This document shows, piece by piece, positions 17,187 to 23,698 of a stretch of DNA of 25,669 bases. How positions within the stretch are numbered: position 1 is the first letter of the stretch; the number at the start of each line of letters is the position of its first letter. The notes beneath the pieces were generated by a model that was not told where the DNA came from, did not search any database, and saw only the letters and a list, made by a program, of their open reading frames with translations. The translations under genes were made by a program, and so were the position numbers. Source of the stretch: Bordetella parapertussis (lineage in GTDB: Bacteria > Pseudomonadota > Gammaproteobacteria > Burkholderiales > Burkholderiaceae_B); the NCBI GenBank assembly GCA_945897365.1, contig CAMDFD010000030.1, forward strand, positions 1 through 25,669, read 5' to 3'.

Positions 17187-18971
17187 TTGACTTCAACTGC
17201 CAGAACAGCGTCTGAGTCTTCCCAGCCGCTCAAAAATAACCTGTGGATGCGCATTTACGGTCGCGTTGGCATGTATTGGAAAGGCCTGGTCATCGCCGCG
17301 CTTTGCATGGCGGGCGCTGCCGCGACTCAGCCGACCTTGGCGTTGGCGATGAAGCCTTTGCTAGACGAAGGCTTTTCTGGCACAAAGCCAGAATATGTTT
17401 GGCAGGTTCCCATTGTCATCATCAGCATGATTTTTTTACGCGGCATTTGTAATTTTTTCAGTGACTATTTGCTGGCATGGGTTGCGAACAATGTACTACT
17501 TGGTGTTCGCCGCGATATGTTTGAAAAGCTGTTGACGATGCCTGACAGTGAGTTTAAAAAAGGCGACACAGGAAGGTTGCTCAACAGATTTACGGTAGAT
17601 GCCGGCAACGTTACCAGCTATGCCACTGAGGTCATCACGGTGATTGTGCGGGAGTCCTTGATCGTGCTCGCCATGATTGGTGTACTCCTCTATATGTCTT
17701 GGGAGTTGACCCTTATTATTTTGGTGACGATGCCGATCTCGGTTTTAATTTCTCGCAGCTTCATCGCCCGCCTCAGGCGAATCAACCAAGATACGGTCAA
17801 TATGAACGCTGAACTGACACGTGTCGTAGGAGAGGGTATCGACGGGCAGAGGGTCGTCAAACTTTTCGATGGTTACGAATTTGAGCGCAGCCGGTTCTCC
17901 TATGTCAGCAGCCGTCTTAGGCGTTTTGACATGCGTGCGGCCATTTCCGATGCTGCGATGACACCTATTACGCAGGTCATCATCGCCATCGCTGTGGCGG
18001 CTGTGATTGCTGTCGCGCTTAATCAGGCAAACACGGGTACTTTGACTGTAGGAAGTTTTGCTGCCTTCATGGCAGCACTCGCTCAAATTTTTGATCCAAT
18101 CAAGCGTCTAACAAAAGTCGCGGGCAAGATGCAAAAAATGCTGGTTGCAGCAGAGAGCGTTTTTATTCTGGTCGACCAACCCTCCGAGCCTGAAACTGGT
18201 ACGGGTCGGTTTGAGGGCAGGGCACTGGGTCGGGTCGAGTTCCGGCACGTCTCGCATCGTTTTTCTGACGCTCAGAACGATACCTTGACTGACGTCACAA
18301 TTTCTGTGGAGCCTGGTCAAACGGTTGCACTAGTCGGGCGATCGGGCAGTGGCAAGACGACGCTGGTCAATATGTTGCCACGGTTTGTTTCACCCTCGGG
18401 CGGGGAGATCATGATTGATGGTCGTGACATCGCCTCTTTAGATCTGCGGGCGATGCGCGAACAGCTGTCTCTTGTGAGTCAGGATGTTGTCTTGTTCGAT
18501 GACACGATCGCGGTCAATGTTGGTTATGGCGCTTTGCATGATGCTTCTGAAGCAGAAATCATGAAGGCACTGGATGCGGCGAACCTTCTTGAGTTTGTCA
18601 ATGGTCTGCCCCTCGGTCTTCAGACACGGGTGGGAGAAAACGCGACACGCTTGTCTGGAGGACAACGACAAAGGCTCGCAATTGCCCGCGCACTGATTAA
18701 AAATGCGCCTATCTTGATTCTCGACGAAGCAACTTCCGCATTGGACAATGAGTCCGAACGTCAGGTTCAGGCCTCCCTAGAAACCTTGATGAAGGGACGG
18801 ACGACTTTGGTCATTGCGCATCGCCTTTCGACCGTTCAAAACGCGGACAAAATAGTCGTGATGGATCAAGGTCAGGTTGTTGAGCAAGGCTCGCATAGCG
18901 AGCTACTCGCGCGCGCAGGCGCATATGCCGCGCTCTATCAAATGCAATTCCGAGAAGATGTGGAGACCTGA
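17187..18971 (+). CDS. msbA: Lipid A export ABC transporter (permease and ATPase fused)
   Basis: MsbA flips core-lipid A across the inner membrane. It is a half-transporter of 594 residues that works as a homodimer. The membrane domain (about 35-320) has six hydrophobic segments and the coupling region KKGDTGRLLNRFTVDAGNV. The nucleotide-binding domain has Walker A GRSGSGKT at 384-391, signature LSGGQ at 489-493, Walker B ILILDE at 509-514 and the switch His545 in IAHRLS. The TTG start is chosen because a stop lies four codons upstream and the next ATG (17247) would cut the usual short cytoplasmic lead before LWMRIYGR. It sits among LPS genes and is followed after 3 nt by a nitroreductase gene. 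Distinguishing it from other lipid ABC half-transporters rests partly on context. Confidence 0.92.
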   Translation: MTSTARTASESSQPLKNNLWMRIYGRVGMYWKGLVIAALCMAGAAATQPTLALAMKPLLDEGFSGTKPEYVWQVPIVIISMIFLRGICNFFSDYLLAWVANNVLLGVRRDMFEKLLTMPDSEFKKGDTGRLLNRFTVDAGNVTSYATEVITVIVRESLIVLAMIGVLLYMSWELTLIILVTMPISVLISRSFIARLRRINQDTVNMNAELTRVVGEGIDGQRVVKLFDGYEFERSRFSYVSSRLRRFDMRAAISDAAMTPITQVIIAIAVAAVIAVALNQANTGTLTVGSFAAFMAALAQIFDPIKRLTKVAGKMQKMLVAAESVFILVDQPSEPETGTGRFEGRALGRVEFRHVSHRFSDAQNDTLTDVTISVEPGQTVALVGRSGSGKTTLVNMLPRFVSPSGGEIMIDGRDIASLDLRAMREQLSLVSQDVVLFDDTIAVNVGYGALHDASEAEIMKALDAANLLEFVNGLPLGLQTRVGENATRLSGGQRQRLAIARALIKNAPILILDEATSALDNESERQVQASLETLMKGRTTLVIAHRLSTVQNADKIVVMDQGQVVEQGSHSELLARAGAYAALYQMQFREDVET

Positions 18972-18974
18972 ATC

Positions 18975-19826
18975 ATGCCGCAAAGCCCTATTTCGCTGTC
19001 CGAACAAATAGCCAATGCAGCCCTCAGGAGATTTGGCGAGCCTGTACATGTTCCGGATGATTTGATAGGTGGTGAGGAGCTCTTGCGGATGCTCACACAC
19101 AGCTCCCATCGAAAATGGTCTGCCCAAACCATCTCACAGGAGCTCCTTGACTTGTTGTTTGCCTGTGCGCTCTCGGCGCCATCTAAGTCTGATTTACAGC
19201 AAGCAGACATCGTACATGTCGCAGATCGAGCCCGAGTTAACGCGATCGCAGACTTGATTCCCGACATGCCGTGGATCAACGATGCACCTGTATTATTGAT
19301 GTTTTGCGGAAATAACCGCAGGATCAGACAGATTGGGCAATGGCGTGGTAAAACGTTTGCAAATGATCACCTTGATCATTTCATGAATGCGGCGGTCGAT
19401 GCTGGGATCGTACTCGCACAGTTTATTCGGGCAGCCGAGGCGGTTGGCTTGGTGACGGTTCCGATTAGTGCCGTCCGTAATCACCCCGAAAAGACCAGCG
19501 AGCTTCTGGGCCTCCCCGAGGCTGTTTTTCCCGTCGCAGGTCTTTGCGTCGGCTACCCTTTGGAGTCTGGGCGCATCACCCCAAGATTGCCGCGGTCGGT
19601 GACCACGCACCTCAATCAGTTTAACGAGTCAGGCCTCAGGGAGCAGATTGATCTCTATGACGCCCGTCGTCATGCGTTGTTCCCACTTCGCAGGCAGCGT
19701 CATTCAAATATCTATCCGGATGTGGATTTTAATGGCTGGTCTGAAGACAAGGCCCGTCATTACTCAGTTGCGGAGCGCGCCGATTTCGGCGCTTTTGTCC
19801 GCAGTAAAAAATTCAGCTTGAAGTAA
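18975..19826 (+). CDS. Nitroreductase family oxidoreductase, NfsA-type
   Basis: A 283-residue flavin (FMN) enzyme of the NfsA/Frp branch of nitroreductases, which use NAD(P)H to reduce nitro compounds, quinones or flavins. Family landmarks are the FMN phosphate region LLFACALSAPSKSDLQQADIVHV (about 61-83), the NAAVDAGIVLAQFIRAAEAVGLVTVPISAVRN helix and loop, and the typical VFPVAGLCVGYPLESGRITPRLP segment. A soluble cytoplasmic protein is expected. GGAG lies 9 nt before the ATG, and only 3 nt separate it from msbA, so it is likely cotranscribed. The gap to the AtzG-like gene is 43 nt, so it may also belong with the amidase unit. The physiological substrate cannot be read from sequence. Confidence 0.85.
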   Translation: MPQSPISLSEQIANAALRRFGEPVHVPDDLIGGEELLRMLTHSSHRKWSAQTISQELLDLLFACALSAPSKSDLQQADIVHVADRARVNAIADLIPDMPWINDAPVLLMFCGNNRRIRQIGQWRGKTFANDHLDHFMNAAVDAGIVLAQFIRAAEAVGLVTVPISAVRNHPEKTSELLGLPEAVFPVAGLCVGYPLESGRITPRLPRSVTTHLNQFNESGLREQIDLYDARRHALFPLRRQRHSNIYPDVDFNGWSEDKARHYSVAERADFGAFVRSKKFSLK

Positions 19827-19854
19827 AGTAACTATAAAAATTCAGACAATAATC

Positions 19855-19863
19855 AAGGGGAGA
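19855..19863 (+). promoter_or_regulatory. Ribosome binding site deciding the AtzG-like start
   Basis: AAGGGGAGA lies 6 nt before the GTG at 19870 and only 3 nt before the in-frame TTG at 19867, which favours GTG as the start. Confidence 0.6.
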
Positions 19864-19869
19864 TATTTG

Positions 19870-20079
19870 GTGAACACCAACATAAGCAATACCAACTCAA
19901 ACACCGAAAGTGACGATATCCAGACGCTCGCCAGACTAGCGGGACTTGAGCGTGCGATATTGCGCTTCCCTGAGGATGTCAACACCGCAGCCCGAACAGC
20001 CTTGAAAATTCGTGCTTCCTTGAATTTACCCATCGACAATACGGTCGAGGCGTGGCCCGTCATGCAGGTGAAATCATGA
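19870..20079 (+). CDS. AtzG-like small amidase subunit (DUF4089 type)
   Basis: A 69-residue protein with an N/T/S-rich start, then a compact helical part with AGLERAILRFPEDVNTAARTALKIRA and the ending LPIDNTVEAWPVM. This fits the DUF4089/AtzG pattern: hydrophobic positions, then LP(I/L)xxxxE and a final proline motif. AtzG is the small partner of the amidase AtzE, wrapping around it as GatC does with GatA. The next gene is an amidase starting inside this gene's stop codon (ATGA overlap), the expected context for such a pair. The start is GTG, chosen from the ribosome binding site. The match is from memory of the family pattern rather than an alignment, so confidence is moderate; GatC-like is the alternative. 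Confidence 0.72.
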   Translation: MNTNISNTNSNTESDDIQTLARLAGLERAILRFPEDVNTAARTALKIRASLNLPIDNTVEAWPVMQVKS

Positions 20080-21455
20080 TGCACTGGATGACCGCTTCCG
20101 AAATCAGCCAAGGCTATGCCGCAGGCACGCTCTCTCCGGTGACGGTGATTGAAACGTTGCTTTCGCGCATTGATGCTCTGCAACCTCAATACCGGGCGTT
20201 TATTCAGCTTGATCGTGAGGCCGCACTCCAGGCTGCGCGCCAAGCCGAGCGGGAGATCAAAGCTGGGCGCAGTCTTGGTCCCTTGCACGGAGTTCCGGTC
20301 GGAATCAAAGATATCATCGACATGAAGGGACAACGCACGAGCTGTCATTCGAAAGTGATGCTTGATCATGTCGCAGTCGATGACGCTTCAGTGATTACCG
20401 CTTTGCGTGCAGCTGGTGCGATTCTGTTCGGTAAATTAGCGCTGCATGAGTTTGCGATCGGTGGTCCTTCTTTCGATTTGCCTTTCCCACCCGCCCGAAA
20501 CCCATGGAATATCGCTCACCATCCAGGTGGCTCGTCCTCCGGCTCCGGGACCGCACTGGCTGCTGGATTTTTACCACTTGCCCTTGGTACGGATACTGGA
20601 GGCTCTGTGCGTCATCCGGCTGCTGCTTGTGGTCTCGCAGGCCTTAAACCGACCTATGATCTCGTTTCACGTCGAGGCGTTTATCCGCTGTCCATGTCGC
20701 TCGATCATGTTGGGCCGATGGCGCGATCGGTTCAAGACCTTGCAATGTTGTTGGATGCGATGGTGAAAACTTCGTCTGCACCCCAAACCAGCAGGCCAGA
20801 GACTTACTCAAAAGACCTCAAGTCTGGCGTGAAAGGTTTGCGAATTGGCTTCATCCGTCATTTTCATGAAAAGGATGAACACGCTGACCCCGAAGTCACA
20901 CGGGCTTTGAATGAAGCGTGCGATGTATTTCGCAAACTGGGGGCGGAGGTCAAAGACATTGCGTTGCCGACACTTCAAGCGTTCAGCGCTCCGCAGAAAA
21001 TCATTCTGATGTCAGAGGGGTGGGCGATTCATGCCCGTAATTTACGCAATCGGCCTGAAGACTATGCGGAAATGTCTCGTCGCAAACTGTTATGCGGCGC
21101 TTTCTTAAGTGCGGGTGACTATGTGCATGCGATGCAATTACGCGGCATGTTGATTGATGCAGTGAATCAGGCGTTTGGGGAGGTTGACATCTTGCTGGCG
21201 GCTAACTCTTTTGATCCCGCGTGCCGCATTGACGATGCGCAAGAGGTTGTGCGAACGTATACGAGGCAGGCACGCGTGCCTTTCAACCTAACCGGTCATC
21301 CCGCATTGGCCATGATGAGCGGCTTAGCCAGCAATGGTTTGCCACTATCGCTGCAATTAATTGGCAAGAATTACGATGAGGTCACGGTGTTGCGTGCAGG
21401 AGCGGCTTTTGAGCAAGCCACCCCTTGGCACAAGATGCATCCCGAACTTTCCTGA
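20076..21455 (+). CDS. Amidase signature family enzyme, AtzE/GatA-like
   Basis: A 459-residue amidase signature protein. The Ser-cisSer-Lys triad is visible: K78 in GVPVGIKDIID, S153 in HHPGGSSSGSG, and nucleophile S177 in LGTDTGGSVRHPAA; the spacing of 24 between the two serines is typical. These enzymes hydrolyse amides to acid and ammonia. I chose the ATG at 20076, which overlaps the stop of the AtzG-like gene in ATGA and has AGGTG 6 nt upstream; a GTG at 20052 would overlap more and lacks such a site. The gene ends within a terminator stem. With its small partner it resembles the AtzE/AtzG 1-carboxybiuret hydrolase pair, but the substrate cannot be inferred, and I see no gatB-like gene nearby. 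Confidence 0.9.
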   Translation: MMHWMTASEISQGYAAGTLSPVTVIETLLSRIDALQPQYRAFIQLDREAALQAARQAEREIKAGRSLGPLHGVPVGIKDIIDMKGQRTSCHSKVMLDHVAVDDASVITALRAAGAILFGKLALHEFAIGGPSFDLPFPPARNPWNIAHHPGGSSSGSGTALAAGFLPLALGTDTGGSVRHPAAACGLAGLKPTYDLVSRRGVYPLSMSLDHVGPMARSVQDLAMLLDAMVKTSSAPQTSRPETYSKDLKSGVKGLRIGFIRHFHEKDEHADPEVTRALNEACDVFRKLGAEVKDIALPTLQAFSAPQKIILMSEGWAIHARNLRNRPEDYAEMSRRKLLCGAFLSAGDYVHAMQLRGMLIDAVNQAFGEVDILLAANSFDPACRIDDAQEVVRTYTRQARVPFNLTGHPALAMMSGLASNGLPLSLQLIGKNYDEVTVLRAGAAFEQATPWHKMHPELS

Positions 21456-21480
21456 GGAATGATCAGGAGAGTTCTTTTCT
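21444..21480 (+). terminator. Rho-independent terminator built from the ends of two convergent genes
   Basis: The arm GAACTTTCCTGA (21444-21455) pairs with TCAGGAGAGTTC (21463-21474) over 12 positions with a single G-U, around a 7-nt loop, and is followed by TTTTCT. The left arm ends exactly at the amidase stop codon; the right arm begins exactly at the stop of the opposing MetE-like gene. The T-run is on the plus strand only, so it ends the amidase transcript best. Confidence 0.85.
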
Positions 21481-22506
21481 GACGATTTTCGCCCCTTCGG
21501 CAAGCGATCGTAGCTTACCGAAGGCGACATCTCTGGACAGATATTTCATCCCACAGTCTGGTGCAGGAATCATATTTTCAGCCGCCACATACTTGAGTCC
21601 TGCGCGGATACGCTCAGCCACCTGTTCTGGCGTTTCAATCTCGTGTGTACCAAGATCTAGGACGCCCAGCATGATTTTTTTTCCTGCAAGGTCGCTCAAG
21701 ACGCCAAGATCAAGCCGGGGTTGTGCGGCTTCGATAGAGATTTGCTTTGCAATCGTGTCGCTCAAACCGGGTAGAAAAGAGTATCCCGTCGGTTTTTGGC
21801 CTTTGACCACCGCTGCATAGCCAAAACACAGATGTACGATGGTCGGCACAGTGATGCCTTGGAGTGCACGATTAATGGCTTTGACTGCATAACGTTTTGC
21901 CGCTTCGGGGTCGTGCCGTAACCAAGGTTCGTCGAGCTGAATAAAGTCCGCGCCTGCCGCTTGCAAGTCTAATGCCTCTGCATTGACCGCTGCAGCAAAA
22001 TCCATGACCATTTCTTCGTCATCGGCATAAAACTCATTTTTGGCTTGTTGCCCCATCGTGAAGGGGCCGGGCAGGGTGATTTTTACCAGACGATCTGTAT
22101 GAGCTTTCAAAAATTGCAAATCACGGATTTCAACAGGGTGCGTACGTACGATTTTGCTGACGACGCGGGGGACAGGCGTTTTCAAACCCGCTTTTGACGT
22201 AATGATAGCGGGGGTATCACCATCAACACCCTCGAGTTCCATCGCAAATCGGTTTGAATAGCTCTCCCTTCTAATTTCGCCATCGGTAATAATGTCGATG
22301 CCCGCGCGTTCCATATCCCGGATCGCCAGAATCGTCGCATCGTCTTGCGCCTGTTCAAGTTGTTCAGAGGGAATGCGCCAAATTTCTTGCTGCCTTGTCC
22401 GCGGTACGCCTTTGGAGAGTTGTTCGCGGTCGACAAGCCAGTCAGGCTGAGGATAACTGCCCACCACAGTGGTGGGCAGGAGTAATGCAGAGTGCGTTTG
22501 CTTCAT
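21463..22506 (-). CDS. Stand-alone core-MetE-type (cobalamin-independent) methyltransferase
   Basis: A 347-residue protein corresponding to the catalytic C-terminal barrel of cobalamin-independent methionine synthase, which normally has a second, N-terminal barrel and about 750 residues. LPTTVVGSYPQPDWL opens the domain. The zinc site is recognisable: H225 and C227 in IVHLCFG, probably E259 in ISIEAAQ, and C318 in APDCGMKYL. DGEIRRESY at 75-83 and FIQLDEPWL at 188-196 are also typical. Without the N-terminal barrel, binding of methyltetrahydrofolate polyglutamate is uncertain. It does not look like MesD, whose N-terminal SLPKPSWLA motif I recall as different, and no MesX partner is seen. The start is the ATG at 22506, 2 nt after the Bug gene stop, so the two are one operon. 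Methyl donor and acceptor are unknown. Confidence 0.85.
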   Translation of the reverse strand: MKQTHSALLLPTTVVGSYPQPDWLVDREQLSKGVPRTRQQEIWRIPSEQLEQAQDDATILAIRDMERAGIDIITDGEIRRESYSNRFAMELEGVDGDTPAIITSKAGLKTPVPRVVSKIVRTHPVEIRDLQFLKAHTDRLVKITLPGPFTMGQQAKNEFYADDEEMVMDFAAAVNAEALDLQAAGADFIQLDEPWLRHDPEAAKRYAVKAINRALQGITVPTIVHLCFGYAAVVKGQKPTGYSFLPGLSDTIAKQISIEAAQPRLDLGVLSDLAGKKIMLGVLDLGTHEIETPEQVAERIRAGLKYVAAENMIPAPDCGMKYLSRDVAFGKLRSLAEGAKIVRKELS

Positions 22507-22508
22507 GT

Positions 22509-23504
22509 TTAGTTGGCGCTTGCGCCTGAATCCTTCACGATTTTGCTCCACTTCGCCAATTCGGTGACCGTGAAGTCATTGAACTGTTGTGTCGTCATTG
22601 GCGTGATGATCAAGCCCATATTTTTAAAGCGCTCTTGCACCTCGGGGTCGGCCAAGACTTGCGTGGTGGCCTTATATAACTTTTCAACAACATCTTTAGG
22701 CATGCCTGCAGGGCCTGCTAGACCCCACCAGGGACGAAGATCATAGCCTTTGACGGTGTCGGCGATCGGTGGCACTTCGGGCGCAATCGGGCTGCGCTCG
22801 CTCGTGGCCACGCCTAAAGCACGGAGTCGGCCGTCTTTGACATGCGGATAAATCACCGGTACATGGTAGAACGTCATGGAGACTGTGCCTGCAAACAGAT
22901 CAGTAAAGCCTTGGTTGATGTTCTTGTAAGGGACGTGCTGAATGTCGATGCCAGCCAATGTTTTCAGAAGCTCGCCCGCCATATGTGGTGAGGTACCGGA
23001 ACCAGCGGAGATATAGGTCAACTTACCCGGATTTTTTTTAGCGTAAGCAATCAACTCAGCCATGTTGTTCACGGGGATCTTTGGATTGATCGCCAACATG
23101 TTGGGCGCCGACACCATCAATGCGATATGTGTAAAGTCCTTGATCGGATCAAAGTTTACTTTTTTGTACAGGGTTGGGTTGGTCGCGTTGGTCGCGCTGT
23201 TCGAGAAGGTCAACGTGTAGCCGTCTGGAGCGGCGCGCGCAACGAATTCAGCTGAAATATTGCCACCTGCGCCGGCTTTGTTTTCAACAATGACGGATTG
23301 CCCTAACAATTTACCCAGCTTGTCTGCATAGACGCGTGCGATTACGTCAGTGGTTGTGCCGGCTGAAAAGGGCACGACAAATCTGATGGGTTTGTCTGGA
23401 TAGTTTGACTGGGCACTGACGGATGAAAAACTCAGCGCTCCTGCCACTGCAAAAGATGCGAGACCTAAAAGACGTGCTGCGCTTAATGTTGAAAACTTCA
23501 CCAT
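22509..23504 (-). CDS. Bug/TctC-family periplasmic substrate-binding protein
   Basis: A 331-residue receptor of the tripartite tricarboxylate transporter type, a family greatly expanded in beta-proteobacteria. A signal peptide is clear: MVKFSTLSAARLLG, a hydrophobic stretch, then a probable cleavage after SVSA (residue 31). The mature part starts NYPDKPIRFVVPFSAGTTTDVIAR, with ligand-binding Asp53, followed by VENKAGAGGNISAEFVARAAPDGYTL and HVPYKNINQGFTDLFAGTVSM. Ligands in this family are usually carboxylates or related small molecules; none can be assigned. No tctA or tctB gene lies nearby, which is common for orphan Bug genes. The start at 23504 has a strong AGAGGAG site, and a promoter and structured leader lie upstream. 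It is followed after 2 nt by the MetE-like gene. Confidence 0.92.
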   Translation of the reverse strand: MVKFSTLSAARLLGLASFAVAGALSFSSVSAQSNYPDKPIRFVVPFSAGTTTDVIARVYADKLGKLLGQSVIVENKAGAGGNISAEFVARAAPDGYTLTFSNSATNATNPTLYKKVNFDPIKDFTHIALMVSAPNMLAINPKIPVNNMAELIAYAKKNPGKLTYISAGSGTSPHMAGELLKTLAGIDIQHVPYKNINQGFTDLFAGTVSMTFYHVPVIYPHVKDGRLRALGVATSERSPIAPEVPPIADTVKGYDLRPWWGLAGPAGMPKDVVEKLYKATTQVLADPEVQERFKNMGLIITPMTTQQFNDFTVTELAKWSKIVKDSGASAN

Positions 23505-23510
23505 ATGTTT

Positions 23511-23517
23511 CTCCTCT
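23511..23517 (-). promoter_or_regulatory. Ribosome binding site of the Bug receptor gene
   Basis: AGAGGAG lies 6 nt before the ATG at 23504 on the minus strand. It fixes that start over an upstream in-frame codon at 23549, which would translate the structured leader. Confidence 0.8.
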
Positions 23518-23547
23518 GGATTTGTCTGGTGTCTTATTGAGAACCTC

Positions 23548-23584
23548 AACCGAGTTTAGCCTCCAAGCACTCGGTTTGGAGGCT
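23548..23584 (-). repeat. Two interleaved palindromes in the 5' region of the Bug/MetE-like operon
   Basis: Read on the plus strand, AACCGAGT (23548-23555) is the reverse complement of ACTCGGTT (23569-23576), and AGCCTCCAA (23558-23566) of TTGGAGGCT (23576-23584). The arms alternate 1-2-3-4, so pairs 1-3 and 2-4 exclude each other in a single RNA unless a pseudoknot forms. A third small hairpin, TTGAG/CTCAA (23537-23549), overlaps arm 1. Both palindromes are perfect. The predicted transcript start falls in or beside the outer arm, so this could be a protein operator or an RNA switch. Confidence 0.7.
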
Positions 23585-23586
23585 TT

Positions 23587-23615
23587 CTTATATCCATATG
23601 ATCCTGTATTGACAA
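23587..23615 (-). promoter_or_regulatory. Sigma-70 promoter of the Bug/MetE-like operon
   Basis: On the minus strand TTGTCA (23615-23610) and TATAAG (23592-23587) are 17 nt apart, each matching five of six consensus bases. Transcription should begin near 23580, giving a leader of about 75 nt that begins within the interleaved palindromes. Confidence 0.65.
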
Positions 23616-23698
23616 GATCTGATTCATTGTTCCCTAACCCGTGCTGATCCCCGCAGCAGTCCCAGTTGACGTTTGATTGTTGTCAATGTCGCCGTGCA

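Noticed and set aside
22515..22526. GGCGC-TT-GCGCC hairpin between the Bug and MetE-like genes
   Set aside because: It is within the last codons of the Bug gene (alternating Ser/Ala), has only 5 bp and a 2-nt loop, and no T-run; the genes are 2 nt apart, so a terminator would make little sense.
23558..23590. Plus-strand terminator reading of the 9-bp stem followed by TTCTTAT
   Set aside because: No plus-strand gene ends upstream of it, and the T-run is interrupted. The position at the start of the minus-strand operon is the better context.
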